Shown here: positions 51,196 through 61,666 of the stretch, in pieces | Position numbering within the stretch: the first letter of the stretch is position 1 | Layout of the letters: each line of letters begins with the position of its first letter | NCBI RefSeq assembly: GCF_010731655.1 | Contig: NZ_AP022619.1 | Location: 4,464,001 to 4,528,000 of the forward strand | Direction: 5' to 3' | DNA: 64,000 nucleotides | Origin: Mycobacterium paraseoulense | GTDB taxonomy: Bacteria; Actinomycetota; Actinomycetes; Mycobacteriales; Mycobacteriaceae | Program-made: the position numbers and the translations under genes | Notes under the pieces: generated by a model | Databases searched by the model: none | Told to the model about the DNA's origin: nothing | What the model saw: the letters and a program-made list of their open reading frames with translations, nothing else

Positions 51196-52802
51196 CGAAT
51201 CCCGAATCGGACGACCGGCGTTCGTTCGCCTCGCGTACCCCGGTCAACGACAATCCCGACCAGGTCGAATATCGGCGCGGCTTCGTCACCCGCCACCAGG
51301 TCAGCGGCTGGCGATTCGTGATGCGGCGCATCGCCTCCGGCATCGCCCTGCACGACACCCGGATGCTCGTCGACCCGCTGCGCACCCAGTCGCGCGCGGT
51401 GCTGATGGGCGTGGTCCTGCTGGCAACCGGCCTGGCGGGCTGCTTCGTGTTCTCGCTGATCCGGCCCAACGGGACGGTGGGAACCAACGCCGTGCTCGCC
51501 GACCGGTCGACCGCCGCCCTGTACGTGCGGGTCGGCGACCAGCTGCACCCCGTGCTCAACCTGACCTCGGCCCGGCTGATCGTCGGGAAGCCCGTCAACC
51601 CCGCCACGGTGAAAAGCACTGAGCTGGACCGGTTTCCGCGCGGAAATCTGATCGGCATTCCGGGCGCGCCGGAGCGCATGGTGCAAAACACCACGCGCGA
51701 CGCGAACTGGACCGTGTGCGACGGCATCGGCGGGACGGCGCACGCCGTGCACAGCACCGGAGTCACCGTGATCGCCGGCCGCCCCGACAGCAGCGGCGCG
51801 CGGGCGGCCAAGCTCGACGCCAAACAGGCGATTCTGGTGGACTTCCCGACCGACAAGGGCAACGGCACCTGGCTGCTGTGGGACGGCAGGCGCAGCCAGA
51901 TCAACCTGGCCGACCACGCCGTCACCAACGCGCTCGGCCTCGGGCTGAACAACTCGGAGATCCCCGCGCCCCGGCCCATCGCGCTGGGATTGTTCAACGC
52001 CGTCCCCGAGGCGCCGCCGCTGGCGGCGCCGGCCATCCCCAACGCCGGCGCCCCGGCGGGCTTCAGCGTGCCCGCCCCGATCGGCGCGGTCGTGGTTTCC
52101 TATGCGCTGGACCAGAACTCGGCGGGCGCGGCGCGCTATTACGCGGTGCTGCCCGACGGTCTGCAGCCCATCTCACCGGTGCTCGCGGCGATCCTGCGCA
52201 ACACCAACTCCTATGGCCTGGACCAACCGCCGCGGCTGGGCGCCGACGCCGTGGCCAAGCTGCCGGTTTCGCGGATGCTGGACACCTCGCGCTATCCCGA
52301 CCAGCAGGTCACCGTCGTGGACGCGGCCAAAGACCCCGTCACGTGCGCGTACTGGAGCAAGCCCGCGGGCGCCGCCACCAGCTCGCTGAGCCTGATGTCC
52401 GGTTCGGCGCTGCCGGTGCCCGAGTCGATCCGCACCGTCGACCTGGTCGGCGCCTCCCCGGCTACCGCCACCCGCGTCGCCCTGGCCCCGGGCACCGGGT
52501 ACTTCGCCCAGACCGTCACCGGCGGCGCCGGCGCGCCCGGCACCGGGTCGTTGTTCTGGGTGTCGGACACCGGGGTCCGTTACGGTATCGACAACGAGGC
52601 GGAGAGTTCGGCCGCCGGGCGCGGCAAAACCGTTGAGGCCCTTGGCCTGAGCGAGCCGGCGGTGCCCGCCCCGTGGTCGGTGCTGTCGCTGTTCGCCAGT
52701 GGCCCCACGCTGTCGCGCGCCGACGCGCTGCTCGCGCACGACGGGCTGGCGCCCGACACCAAGCCCGGCCGCGTGGCATCAGCAGAGGGAGCGCCCCGAT
52801 GA
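51192..52802 (+). CDS. eccB3: ESX-3 membrane core protein EccB3
   Basis: A 536-aa single-pass membrane protein of the ESX core complex. A short cytosolic N-terminus (about 70 residues) is followed by a membrane span ([17 protein letters not shown], about 74-90) and a large periplasmic domain with the EccB repeat motifs ([21 protein letters not shown]-type strands) and conserved Cys in WTVCDG and VTCAYW, likely disulfide-bonded. It overlaps eccA3 and eccC3 by 4 bp (ATGA) each. Equals Rv0283. Confidence 0.95.
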   Translation: MTNPESDDRRSFASRTPVNDNPDQVEYRRGFVTRHQVSGWRFVMRRIASGIALHDTRMLVDPLRTQSRAVLMGVVLLATGLAGCFVFSLIRPNGTVGTNAVLADRSTAALYVRVGDQLHPVLNLTSARLIVGKPVNPATVKSTELDRFPRGNLIGIPGAPERMVQNTTRDANWTVCDGIGGTAHAVHSTGVTVIAGRPDSSGARAAKLDAKQAILVDFPTDKGNGTWLLWDGRRSQINLADHAVTNALGLGLNNSEIPAPRPIALGLFNAVPEAPPLAAPAIPNAGAPAGFSVPAPIGAVVVSYALDQNSAGAARYYAVLPDGLQPISPVLAAILRNTNSYGLDQPPRLGADAVAKLPVSRMLDTSRYPDQQVTVVDAAKDPVTCAYWSKPAGAATSSLSLMSGSALPVPESIRTVDLVGASPATATRVALAPGTGYFAQTVTGGAGAPGTGSLFWVSDTGVRYGIDNEAESSAAGRGKTVEALGLSEPAVPAPWSVLSLFASGPTLSRADALLAHDGLAPDTKPGRVASAEGAPR

Positions 52803-55800
52803 GCCGACTCATCTTCGAAGCCCGCCGCCGGCTGGCGCCGCCGGTCACCCGCAAGGGCACCATCACCATCGAGGCGCCGCCCGAGCTGCCGCGGGTGATC
52901 CCGCCGTCGTTCCTGCGCCGGGCGATGCCCTACGTGCTGGTGATCCTGATCGTCGGCATGGTCGTCGCGCTGTTCGCCACCGGGATGCGGCTGATCTCCC
53001 CGCAGACGCTGTTCTTCCCGTTCGTGTTGCTGCTGGCCGCCACCGCGATGTATCGCGGCAACGACAGCAAGACGCGCACGGAGGAGGTCGACGCCGAACG
53101 CGCCGACTACCTGCGCTACCTGTCGGTGGTGCGCGACAACATCCGCACCCAGGCCGCCCAGCAGCGCGCCGCCGCCGAATGGTCGCACCCCGAGCCGACG
53201 ACCCTGGCGAGCGTGCCCGGCTCGCGCCGGCAGTGGGAGCGGGACCCGCACGACCCGGACTTCCTGGTGGTGCGGGCCGGCCGCCACCAGGTTCCACTGA
53301 GCACGGCGCTGCGGGTCAACGACACCGCCGACGAGATCGACCTGGAGCCGGTGTCGCACAGCGCATTGCGCAGCCTGCTCGACACCCACCGCATCGTTCG
53401 CGACGTGCCGACCGGAATCGACCTGACCAAGGTCTCGCGGATCAGCGTGGTGGGCGAGGCCGAGGACGCGCGGGCGGCGATGCGCGCGTGGATCGCCCAG
53501 GCGGTGACGTGGCACGACCCGACGGTGCTGGGGGTGGCGCTGGTCGCCCGCGACCTGGAGAGCCCCGACTGGTCCTGGCTGAAATGGCTTCCGCACACCG
53601 ACGTTCCGGGCGAGTTCGACGGTGTCGGACCGGCCCGCTTGCTGACAACCAACCCCGACGAACTGGTCCTGCTGCTGGGCCCCGCGTTCGTCGACCGCCC
53701 GGCGTTCACCGGCGAGCCCGCCGACACGCTGCGCCACCTGCTGATCGTCGTCGACGACCCCGACTTCGACCCGAGCACCTCGGCGCTGGCGCTGGGACGG
53801 GCGGGCGTCACCGTAGTGCACCGTAGCGCGACACCGCCGCATCGCGAGCAGTATTCGGACCCGGAGAGGCCGATCCTGCGCATCATCGGCGAGGGCAGCG
53901 AAGCGGGGGCCCTGGTGCGCTGGCAGACCGGGGGCTGGCAGCCCTACATCGACGAGGCCGACCGGCTGGGCGCCGACGACGCCGCCCACCTGGCGCGCCA
54001 ATTGGCGCGCTGGGACTCCAACCCGACCCACACCGGTCTGCGCTCGGCGGCCACCCGCGGCGCCACCTTCACCACGCTGCTGGGCATTCCCGACGCCTCG
54101 CGGCTGGACGTCCCCACGCTCTGGGCGCCGCGGCGCCGCGAGGACGAGCTGCGCGTACCCATCGGCGTCACCGCGACCGGTGAGCCGCTGTTCTTCGACC
54201 TCAAGGACGAGGCGGAGGGCGGGATGGGCCCGCACGGGCTGATGATCGGTATGACGGGCTCCGGGAAGTCGCAGACCCTGATGTCGATCCTGTTGTCGCT
54301 GTTGACAACTCATTCGGCGGACCGGCTGATCGTGATCTACGCAGACTTCAAGGGTGAGGCCGGCGCCGACAGCTTCCGCCACTTCCCGCAGGTCGTCGCC
54401 GTGATCTCCAACATGGCCGAGAAGAAATCGCTCGCCGACCGGTTCGCCGACACGCTGCGCGGGGAGGTGGCCCGTCGCGAGACGTTGCTGCGTGAGGCCG
54501 GCCGCCGCGTCCAGGGCAGCGCGTTCAACTCGGTGGTCGAATACGAGGCTGCCGTCGCGGCCGGACACGACCTGCCGCCCATTCCGACGCTGTTCGTGGT
54601 CGCCGACGAATTCACCCTGATGCTGGCCGACCACCCCGAATACGCGGAGTTGTTCGACTACGTTGCGCGCAAGGGCCGCTCGTTCCGCATCCACATCCTG
54701 TTCGCGTCGCAGACGCTGGACGTGGGCAAGATCAAGGACATCGACAAGAACACCTCCTACCGCATCGGGCTGAAGGTGGCCAGCCCCAGCGTGTCCCGCC
54801 AGATCATCGGGGTGGAGGACGCCTACCACATCGAATCGGGCAAGGAGCACAAGGGCGTGGGCTTTCTGGTGCCCGCCCCGGGCGCGGCCCCGATCAAATT
54901 CCGCAGCACGTACGTCGATGGCATCTACGAGCCGCCGCGGCAGGCGAAGTCCTTTGTGGTGCATGCCGCCCCGGAGCCCAAGCTGTTCACGGCCGAGCGC
55001 GTCGAGCCGGATCAGGACACGGTGATCTCGACCGCCGACGACCAGGAGCTCACCGGGCCGCCACGCAAGCTGATCGCCACCATCGGTGACCAGCTGGCGC
55101 GGTACGGACCGCGGGCACCACAGCTGTGGCTGCCGCCGCTGGACGAGCCGATCCCGCTGACCGCGGCGCTGGCGCGCGCCGGGGTGCCGCAGCGCCAGTG
55201 GCAGTGGCCGCTGGGCGAGATCGACAAACCCTTCGAAATGCGCCGCGACCCACTGATGTTCGACGCCAATTCGTCGGCCGGGAACATGGTGATCCACGGC
55301 GGCCCCAAGTCCGGCAAATCGACCGCGTTGCAGACATTCATCCTGTCGGCGGCCAGCCTGCACTCGCCGCGCGACGTCACGTTCTACTGCCTGGACTACG
55401 GCGGCGGCAAGCTGCGGGCGCTGGAAGACCTGGCGCACGTCGGCAGCGTCGCCTCCGCGCTGGAACCCGAGCGCATCCGGCGCACCTTCGGCGAGCTGGA
55501 GCAGCTGCTGCTGTCCCGGCAGCGGCGCGAGGTGTTCCGCGACCGGCACGGCGCCGCCCCCGATGACGGCTACGGCGAGGTGTTCCTGGTGATCGATAAC
55601 CTGTACGCGTTCGGCCGGGATAACACCGACCAGTTCAACACCCGAAATCCGTTGTTGGCCAAGGTGACCGAGCTGGTCAATGTCGGGCTTGCCTACGGCA
55701 TCCACGTCGTCATCACGACGCCGAGTTGGCTCGAGGTGCCGCTGGCGATGCGCGACGGCCTCGGGCTGCGGCTCGAGCTCAAGCTGCACGATCCGCGGGA

Positions 55801-56773
55801 CAGCAATGTGCGGCTCGTCGGCGCGCTGCGGCGCCCCGCCGAAGCGGTGCCGCACGACCAGCCGGGCCGCGGGTTGACCATGGCCGCCGAGCACTTCCTG
55901 TTCGCGGCGCCGGAGCTCGAGCAGGTGGCCGCGCTCAACGCGCGCTACCCGGGCATGGCCGCACCGCCCGTCCGGCTGCTGCCGACCAACCTGGCTCCCG
56001 AGGCGGTCGGCGCGATCTATCGCGGGCCCGAGCAGGTGGTGATCGGCCAGCGCGAGGAGGACCTCGCGCCCGTCGTCGTCAACTTCGCCGACGAGCCGCT
56101 GCTGATGGTGTTCGGCGACAGCAAGTCCGGCAAGACCACGTTGCTGCGCCACATCATTCGCACCATCCGCGAGAACTCCACGCCCGATCAGGTCGCCTTC
56201 ACCGTGCTGGATCGACGGCTGCACCTGGTCGACGAGCCGCTGTTCCCCGACAACGAATACGCCGCCAACATCGACCGCGTCATCCCGGCGATGCTGGGCC
56301 TGGCCAGCATCATCGAATCCCGGCGTCCCCCGGCCGGGCTGTCGCCCGGCGAGCTGGCCCGCTGGACGTACGCGGGCCACACCCACTACCTGATCATCGA
56401 CGACGTCGACCAGATACCGGATACCCCGGCGATGAGCGGCCCCTACGTCGGGCAGCGGCCGTGGAGCCCGCTGATCGGAATCCTGTCGCAGGCGGCCGAT
56501 TTGGGGCTGCGGGTGATCGTCACGGCGCGGGCCACCGGATCCGGGCACGCCCTGATGACCAATCCGTTGCTGCGCCGCTTCAACGACTTGCAGGCCACCG
56601 CGCTGATGCTGGCGGGCAATCCGCAGGACAGCGGCAAGATCCGGGGTCAGCGGTTCGGCCGGCTGCCGGCCGGGCGGGCGATCTTGTTGGGCGACAGCGA
56701 TAGTCCGACCTACGTGCAGTTGGTCAACCCGTTGGTGGGTGAGGCCGCGATGTCCGGTGAAACGCAACAGTAA
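52799..56773 (+). CDS. eccC3: ESX-3 FtsK/SpoIIIE-type ATPase EccC3
   Basis: A 1324-aa motor ATPase that recognises and drives substrates. Two N-terminal membrane spans (about 41-85) are followed by three ATPase domains with Walker A motifs GMTGSGKS (about 482-490), GGPKSGKST (about 834) and GDSKSGKTT (about 1106). ATPase 1 has the Walker [11 protein letters not shown], and the downstream domains carry YLIIDDVDQ. It is a single polypeptide, not split into Ca/Cb as in ESX-1. ATG 52799 overlaps the eccB3 stop. Equals Rv0284. Confidence 0.95.
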   Translation: MSRLIFEARRRLAPPVTRKGTITIEAPPELPRVIPPSFLRRAMPYVLVILIVGMVVALFATGMRLISPQTLFFPFVLLLAATAMYRGNDSKTRTEEVDAERADYLRYLSVVRDNIRTQAAQQRAAAEWSHPEPTTLASVPGSRRQWERDPHDPDFLVVRAGRHQVPLSTALRVNDTADEIDLEPVSHSALRSLLDTHRIVRDVPTGIDLTKVSRISVVGEAEDARAAMRAWIAQAVTWHDPTVLGVALVARDLESPDWSWLKWLPHTDVPGEFDGVGPARLLTTNPDELVLLLGPAFVDRPAFTGEPADTLRHLLIVVDDPDFDPSTSALALGRAGVTVVHRSATPPHREQYSDPERPILRIIGEGSEAGALVRWQTGGWQPYIDEADRLGADDAAHLARQLARWDSNPTHTGLRSAATRGATFTTLLGIPDASRLDVPTLWAPRRREDELRVPIGVTATGEPLFFDLKDEAEGGMGPHGLMIGMTGSGKSQTLMSILLSLLTTHSADRLIVIYADFKGEAGADSFRHFPQVVAVISNMAEKKSLADRFADTLRGEVARRETLLREAGRRVQGSAFNSVVEYEAAVAAGHDLPPIPTLFVVADEFTLMLADHPEYAELFDYVARKGRSFRIHILFASQTLDVGKIKDIDKNTSYRIGLKVASPSVSRQIIGVEDAYHIESGKEHKGVGFLVPAPGAAPIKFRSTYVDGIYEPPRQAKSFVVHAAPEPKLFTAERVEPDQDTVISTADDQELTGPPRKLIATIGDQLARYGPRAPQLWLPPLDEPIPLTAALARAGVPQRQWQWPLGEIDKPFEMRRDPLMFDANSSAGNMVIHGGPKSGKSTALQTFILSAASLHSPRDVTFYCLDYGGGKLRALEDLAHVGSVASALEPERIRRTFGELEQLLLSRQRREVFRDRHGAAPDDGYGEVFLVIDNLYAFGRDNTDQFNTRNPLLAKVTELVNVGLAYGIHVVITTPSWLEVPLAMRDGLGLRLELKLHDPRDSNVRLVGALRRPAEAVPHDQPGRGLTMAAEHFLFAAPELEQVAALNARYPGMAAPPVRLLPTNLAPEAVGAIYRGPEQVVIGQREEDLAPVVVNFADEPLLMVFGDSKSGKTTLLRHIIRTIRENSTPDQVAFTVLDRRLHLVDEPLFPDNEYAANIDRVIPAMLGLASIIESRRPPAGLSPGELARWTYAGHTHYLIIDDVDQIPDTPAMSGPYVGQRPWSPLIGILSQAADLGLRVIVTARATGSGHALMTNPLLRRFNDLQATALMLAGNPQDSGKIRGQRFGRLPAGRAILLGDSDSPTYVQLVNPLVGEAAMSGETQQ

Positions 56774-56783
56774 GGGGAGAGTC

Positions 56784-57092
56784 ATGACGTTGCGAGTGGT
56801 TCCCGAGGGCCTGGCGGCGACCAGCGCCGCGGTGGAGGCGCTGACGGCGCGGCTGGCGGCCGCGCATGCGGCGGCCGCCCCGGCCATCACCGCGGTGGTG
56901 CCGCCGGCGGTGGATCCGGTGTCGCTGCAGACGGCCATCGGGTTCAGCGCGCAGGGCCAGGAGCACGCCGCGGTCGCCGCCCAAGGGGTCGAAGAGCTCG
57001 GCCGCGCCGGCGTGGGCGTCGGCGAGGCCGGCGCCAGCTATCTCGCCGGGGACGCTTCGGCCGCCGCGACGTATGGGTTCACGGGCGCCTGA
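56784..57092 (+). CDS. PE5: PE family protein PE5
   Basis: A 102-aa PE protein with the helix-turn-helix PE domain only. It has [21 protein letters not shown] at the start (the PE dipeptide at residues 7-8) and the C-terminal secretion motif YxxxD in [17 protein letters not shown] precedes ATG 56784. PPE4 starts 2 bp after its stop; the two should form a PE-PPE heterodimer secreted through ESX-3 with EspG3. Equals Rv0285. Confidence 0.93.
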   Translation: MTLRVVPEGLAATSAAVEALTARLAAAHAAAAPAITAVVPPAVDPVSLQTAIGFSAQGQEHAAVAAQGVEELGRAGVGVGEAGASYLAGDASAAATYGFTGA

Positions 57093-57094
57093 CC

Positions 57095-58585
57095 ATGACG
57101 TCCCCCGTTGTGCCCGTCTGGATGGCCTCGCCGCCCGAGGTGCATTCGACGCTGCTGAGCGCCGGTCCCGGACCGGGACCGCTGTTGGCCGCCGCCGGCG
57201 CGTGGAGCTCGCTGAGCGCTGAATACGCCACGGCGGCAGCCGAACTCACGGGGATGGTGGGGGAGACGCAGGCCGGGGCGTGGGAGGGGCCGACGTCGGA
57301 GCAGTACGCGGCCGCGCACGCGCCTTACCTGGCGTGGCTGCAGCAGGCCAGCGCCGACAGCGCGGGCGTGGCCGCGCAGCACGAGGTCGCGGCGGCGGCC
57401 TACACCGCCGCCCTGACCGCCATGCCCACGCTGGGGGAACTGGCCGCCAATCACACCATCCACGGGGTGTTGGTGGCGACGAACTTCTTTGGGATCAACA
57501 CGATCCCGATCGCGCTCAACGAGGCCGACTACGCGCGGATGTGGGTCCAGGCCGCGACCGTGATGGGCGCCTATCAGGCCACCTCGGGCGCGGCGCTCGC
57601 CGCCGCCCCCCGCAGCGCCCCGGCGCCGTCCATCGTGCGGCCGGGCGGCGAGGCCAACGACGCCGCGGTCAACACCCTGCAAAGCTCGTCCAACCCGATC
57701 TCGGATTTCTTCCAGCAGCTGTCCAAGTTCCTGCAGGACTTCTTCTCGAACATTCAGCAGGTGCTGCAAAACTTCTTCTCGAACCTGCCCGCCTTCCTGG
57801 CCGCCAACGGCCCGCTGCTGTTCTTCGTCGCCTACCAGGTGTTCTTCAACGCCGTCGGCTGGCCGACCTGGGGCGCGATCCTGACCGCACCCTTCCTCAT
57901 CCCGCTGCTGCTGGGCATCGGCCTGAGTTCGTTGCTCAGCGCGCCCGCCGAGATCGCGCCGGTCGCCGCGGCGCCCGCCGCTACGCCGCTGGTCACCTCG
58001 ACCAGGCCGGCGTCGATGCTGCCGGCGGTCGCGCTGGCCCCCACGGTGGCGACTCCCGCCGGGGCTCCGGCCACTTCGGTCGCCGCGGGTTCCGGTGCGG
58101 CTCCCGCCCCGGCCCCGGCGCCCGCGCCGAGCACTCTGGCCTACCTGGTCGCCTACGGCGGTGACCCCGAAACCGGTGTCGGCCCGACGCTGGGTGGGCG
58201 TGGTGGCGCCAAGGCGCCCGCGGCGACCATCCCCGCGGCCGGCGCGGCGGCGGCCAGCCGGGCCGAGGCGCGGGCGCGGCGGCGGAAGCGGGCGGCGATG
58301 CGCGACCACGCCGACGAATTCGCCGACATGGATGCCGACTTCGACGTTCCTCCCGACTACGGCGACGAGGAGTGGCCGGCCGTGGCGGCGTCCGGCGCGG
58401 GGGCCGGAACGCTGGGCTTCGCCGGCACCGCGCGCAAAGAGCGCGCCTTCCGGGCGGCCGGACTGACCAAGCTGACCGACGGCGAGTTCGGTGGCGGCCC
58501 GAGGATGCCGATGATGCCGGGCACCTGGGACCACGACGCCGACCAGGACCCGGCACGCCCGACCGAGCCGAGGGAAGGGGGGTAA
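57095..58585 (+). CDS. PPE4: PPE family protein PPE4
   Basis: A 496-aa PPE protein, partner of PE5. The PPE motif is in [10 protein letters not shown], and the WxG turn in GAWEGPTSE. After the 180-residue domain, a middle stretch has a hydrophobic segment ([17 protein letters not shown] and [17 protein letters not shown]), then a Pro/Ala linker, Arg cluster and PPW ending (LGFAGTA, PMMPGTW). Equals Rv0286. It is related to, but clearly diverged from, the two upstream PPE copies. Co-secreted with PE5; implicated in iron use in M. tuberculosis. Confidence 0.93.
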   Translation: MTSPVVPVWMASPPEVHSTLLSAGPGPGPLLAAAGAWSSLSAEYATAAAELTGMVGETQAGAWEGPTSEQYAAAHAPYLAWLQQASADSAGVAAQHEVAAAAYTAALTAMPTLGELAANHTIHGVLVATNFFGINTIPIALNEADYARMWVQAATVMGAYQATSGAALAAAPRSAPAPSIVRPGGEANDAAVNTLQSSSNPISDFFQQLSKFLQDFFSNIQQVLQNFFSNLPAFLAANGPLLFFVAYQVFFNAVGWPTWGAILTAPFLIPLLLGIGLSSLLSAPAEIAPVAAAPAATPLVTSTRPASMLPAVALAPTVATPAGAPATSVAAGSGAAPAPAPAPAPSTLAYLVAYGGDPETGVGPTLGGRGGAKAPAATIPAAGAAAASRAEARARRRKRAAMRDHADEFADMDADFDVPPDYGDEEWPAVAASGAGAGTLGFAGTARKERAFRAAGLTKLTDGEFGGGPRMPMMPGTWDHDADQDPARPTEPREGG

Positions 58586-58647
58586 GGCGGTCGGCACGAT
58601 GCCGGCAGTCAGCGAAATCCCACGGGACCGAAAAGAAAGGAAGCACC

Positions 58648-58941
58648 ATGAGCATGTTGGACGCTCATATTCCGCAGTTGGTGGCCTCGCAATCGGCGTT
58701 CAGCGCCAAGGCGGCGCTGATGCGCAGCACCATCAGCCAGGCCGAGCAGGAAGCGATGTCGGCGCAGGCCTTCCACCAGGGCGAGGCGTCGGCCGCGTTC
58801 CAGGCCGCGCACGCCCGCTTCGTCGAGGCCGCCGCGCGGGTCAACACCCTGCTGGACATCGCGCAGGCCAACCTCGGCGACGCCGCGGGCACCTACGTGG
58901 CCGCCGACGCCGCGGCAGCCTCCGGTTACACCGCCTTCTGA
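58648..58941 (+). CDS. esxG: ESAT-6-like protein EsxG
   Basis: A 97-aa WXG100-superfamily protein, first of the EsxG-EsxH heterodimer secreted by ESX-3. It is a helical hairpin; as is known for EsxG the central turn lacks the WxG tryptophan (HQGEASAAFQ). It carries the YxxxD secretion motif in TYVAADAA. GAAAGGAAG precedes ATG 58648. The dimer binds zinc and affects host ESCRT trafficking in M. tuberculosis. Equals Rv0287. Confidence 0.95.
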   Translation: MSMLDAHIPQLVASQSAFSAKAALMRSTISQAEQEAMSAQAFHQGEASAAFQAAHARFVEAAARVNTLLDIAQANLGDAAGTYVAADAAAASGYTAF

Positions 58942-58974
58942 CCCCAGCCGCCACCAACCGCGAAAGGACTTGTC

Positions 58975-59265
58975 ATGTCCCAGATCATGTACAACTACCC
59001 GGCGATGTTGAGCCACGCCGCGGACATGTCGGGCTACGCCGGCACGTTGCAGGGGCTCGGATCGGACATCGCCAGCGAGCAGGCGACCCTGTCGAACGCC
59101 TGGCAGGGCGACACCGGTATGACCTACCAGGTGTGGCAGGCCCAGTGGAACCAGGCGATGGACAGCCTGGTGCGTGCCTACCAGGCCATGGCCAGCACCC
59201 ACGAGGCCAACACCATGTCCATGCTCGCCCGCGACCAGGCCGAAGCCGCCAAATGGGGCGGTTAG
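58975..59265 (+). CDS. esxH: ESAT-6-like protein EsxH (TB10.4)
   Basis: A 96-aa WXG100 protein with the WQG turn in [12 protein letters not shown]. His and Glu residues typical of the EsxGH zinc site are present ([16 protein letters not shown]). GAAAGGAC lies upstream of ATG 58975, 33 bp after esxG. Equals Rv0288. Confidence 0.95.
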   Translation: MSQIMYNYPAMLSHAADMSGYAGTLQGLGSDIASEQATLSNAWQGDTGMTYQVWQAQWNQAMDSLVRAYQAMASTHEANTMSMLARDQAEAAKWGG

Positions 59266-59275
59266 TCCTCCTCAG

Positions 59276-60145
59276 ATGAACGCTGAGCCCAACGCCGTCG
59301 AGCTGACGGTCGACCACGCGTGGTTCATCGCGGAAACCATTGGGGCGGGCAGCTTCCCGTGGGTGCTGGCGATCACCTCGCCGTACAGCGATGCCGCGCA
59401 ACGCCAGGCGTTCCTGGAACGCCAGCAGGCCGAGCTGACCCAGCTGGGTCTGGTATCGGAGGGCGGGGCGATCAACCCGGCGGTGGCCGACTGGATCAGA
59501 GCGGTCTGCTTCCCCGACCGGTGGCTCGACCTGCGTTACGTGGGCCCCGCCAAGGACGGCGGCGCCGGGGAGTTGCTGCGCGGCATCGTCGCGCAGCGCC
59601 CCGCCGTCACCGCCAAGACGGTGGTGGCGCTGCGCAGCGCGCAGCTGATCACGTTCACCGCCATGGACATCGACGACCCGCGTGCGCTGGTTCCGGTCTT
59701 GGGCGTCGGGCTGGCGCAACGCCCGCCGGCTTCCTTCGACGAGTTCACCATGCCCGCGCGGGTCGGGGCGCGGGCCGACGAGCGGCTGCGTTCGGGCGCC
59801 TCGCTCGCCGAAGTCGTTGATTACCTGGGCATCCCGCAGTCAGCGCGACGGGTGGTGGAGTCGGTGTTCACCGGTCCGCGCAGCTACGTCGAGATCGTCG
59901 CCGGCTGCCGCCGCGACGGCCGGCACGCCACCACCGAGGTGGGGATGAGCATCGTCGACGCGGCGGCGGGGCGGATCCTGGTCACCCCGTCGCGCGCATT
60001 CGACGGCGAGTGGGTGTCGACCTTCGCCCCCGGCACACCGTTTGCGATCGCCGTCGCGATCGAACAGCTGACCGCGTTACTGCCGGAGTCCGAATGGTTC
60101 TCCGGCCACCGGTTGGCCCGGGACTTCACCCCCCAACACGCATAA
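59276..60145 (+). CDS. espG3: ESX-3 PE-PPE chaperone EspG3
   Basis: A 289-aa cytosolic chaperone that binds the tip of PPE proteins (here PPE4 and probably the PPE3-like pair) and keeps PE-PPE dimers soluble. It begins [20 protein letters not shown], a typical EspG start, with the [18 protein letters not shown] and [15 protein letters not shown] segments. ATG 59276 lies 10 bp after the esxH stop; its ribosome site is weak. Equals Rv0289. Confidence 0.93.
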   Translation: MNAEPNAVELTVDHAWFIAETIGAGSFPWVLAITSPYSDAAQRQAFLERQQAELTQLGLVSEGGAINPAVADWIRAVCFPDRWLDLRYVGPAKDGGAGELLRGIVAQRPAVTAKTVVALRSAQLITFTAMDIDDPRALVPVLGVGLAQRPPASFDEFTMPARVGARADERLRSGASLAEVVDYLGIPQSARRVVESVFTGPRSYVEIVAGCRRDGRHATTEVGMSIVDAAAGRILVTPSRAFDGEWVSTFAPGTPFAIAVAIEQLTALLPESEWFSGHRLARDFTPQHA

Positions 60146-60191
60146 CCGCCACCCAACAAGAGACCCGAATCCACGAGAGAAGAGAGCAACG

Positions 60192-60233
60192 ATGTTTCAG
60201 GTATGGCCCCAGCGTCCTTCGGGGGACCGGTGA
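60192..60233 (+). other. Thirteen-codon upstream ORF overlapping the eccD3 start
   Basis: ATG 60192 follows GAGAAGAGAG at good spacing and encodes MFQVWPQRPSGDR before TGA. It overlaps the eccD3 ATG (60203) in another frame. Either a leader peptide, or the trace of a shifted frame at the eccD3 start. Confidence 0.35.
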
Positions 60234-61666
60234 CGTCCGGCGCCGTCATGCCGATCGTCCGCGTGGCGATCCTCGCGGACAGCAGGCTGACGGAGATGGC
60301 GTTGCCCGCCGAGTTGCCGCTGCGGGAGATCCTCCCCGCGGTCCAGCGGCTCGTCATTCCGGTGGAGCCGAACGGCGAGTCCGACGGCACCTCCCGGGGC
60401 GCCGCCGACCTCGGCGCCGCGACACAGCTGAGCCTGGCGCCGATCGGTGGGGCGCCGTTCAGCCTGGACGCCAGCCTGGACACCGTCGGCGTCGTCGACG
60501 GTGACCTGCTGGCGCTGCAACCGGTGCCGGTGGGCCAGGCGGCCCCGGGCATCGTCGAGGACATCGCGGACGCGGCCATGATCTTCTCGACCTCCCGGCT
60601 GAGGCCCTGGGGCGCAACGCATATCGGGCGCGCGGCGCTGGCCGCGGCGATCGCGGTCGCGTTCCTGGCGACCGGGCTCGCGGCCACCTACCGCGTCGCC
60701 ACCGGCGCGCTCGCCGGGCTCGTCGCGGTCAGCGCCGTCGCCGCGGTGACCGCGATCGTCGGCCTGCTGGTCGCCGCCCGCTCACCGCGCACCGGGACGG
60801 TGTGCTCGGTCGCCGCGCTGGTGCCCATAGGCGCCGCGCTGGCATTGGCGGTGCCGGGACGCTTCGGCCCGGCGCACATCATGCTCGCCGCGGCCGGCGT
60901 CACCGCGTGGTCGCTGATCGCCCTGATGGTGCCCGGCGCCGAACGTGAACGCATCGTCGGGCTCTTCACCACGACCGCGGTGGTGGGCGCCGGCGTGACG
61001 CTGGCCGCGGGTGCCGTGCTGCTCTGGCACCTGAGCCCGCTCGCGATCGGTTGCGGCCTGATCGTGGCGGCGCTGCTGGTCACCATCGAGGCGGCCCAGC
61101 TCTCGGCGCTGTGGGCGCGTTTCCCGCTGCCGGTCATCCCGGCGCCCGGCGACCCCACCCCGTCGGCCCCGTCGTTGCGGGTGCTCGAGGATCTGCCGCG
61201 GCGGGTGCGGATCAGCGACGCCCATCAGAGCGGATTCATCGCTGCCGCAGTGCTGCTCAGCGTCATGGGGTCGATGGCGATCGCGCTGCGCCCCGAGGCG
61301 CTCGCCGGCGTGGGCTGGTACGTGGTGGGCGCCACGGCGGCGACGTCCGTCCTGCGCGCCCGGGTGTGGGACTCGGCCGCCTGTAAGGCGTGGCTGCTCG
61401 CGCAGCCCTACCTGACCGCGGGCGTCCTGCTGGGGCTCTACACCGCGACCGGGCGCTACGCCGCCGCCCTGGGCGCCGTGCTGGTGCTCGTCGCGCTGAC
61501 CTCGGTGTGGATCGTGGTTGCCCTCAACCCGCGCATCGCCGAGCCGGAGAGCTATTCGCTTCCGCTGCGCCGGCTGACGGGCTTCGTGGCGGCCGGGCTC
61601 GACGCGTCGCTCATCCCCGTCATGGCCTACCTGGTCGGCATCTTCGCTTGGATACTCAATCGATGA
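60203..61666 (+). CDS. eccD3: ESX-3 integral membrane channel protein EccD3
   Basis: A 487-aa protein with a ubiquitin-like N-terminal domain (VMPIVRVAILADSRL..., VVDGDLLALQPV, about 16-105) followed by about 11 membrane spans. ATG 60203 puts 15 residues before MPIVRV, the same as in M. tuberculosis EccD3 as I remember it, although the best ribosome site serves the 13-codon ORF at 60192. It overlaps mycP3 by 4 bp. Equals Rv0290. It forms the bulk of the membrane channel. Confidence 0.94.
   Translation: MAPASFGGPVTSGAVMPIVRVAILADSRLTEMALPAELPLREILPAVQRLVIPVEPNGESDGTSRGAADLGAATQLSLAPIGGAPFSLDASLDTVGVVDGDLLALQPVPVGQAAPGIVEDIADAAMIFSTSRLRPWGATHIGRAALAAAIAVAFLATGLAATYRVATGALAGLVAVSAVAAVTAIVGLLVAARSPRTGTVCSVAALVPIGAALALAVPGRFGPAHIMLAAAGVTAWSLIALMVPGAERERIVGLFTTTAVVGAGVTLAAGAVLLWHLSPLAIGCGLIVAALLVTIEAAQLSALWARFPLPVIPAPGDPTPSAPSLRVLEDLPRRVRISDAHQSGFIAAAVLLSVMGSMAIALRPEALAGVGWYVVGATAATSVLRARVWDSAACKAWLLAQPYLTAGVLLGLYTATGRYAAALGAVLVLVALTSVWIVVALNPRIAEPESYSLPLRRLTGFVAAGLDASLIPVMAYLVGIFAWILNR

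Noticed and set aside
52580..56938. 1452-codon minus-strand open frame opposite eccC3
   Set aside because: Antisense shadow created by high third-position GC; composition is low-complexity and eccC3 is intact on the plus strand.
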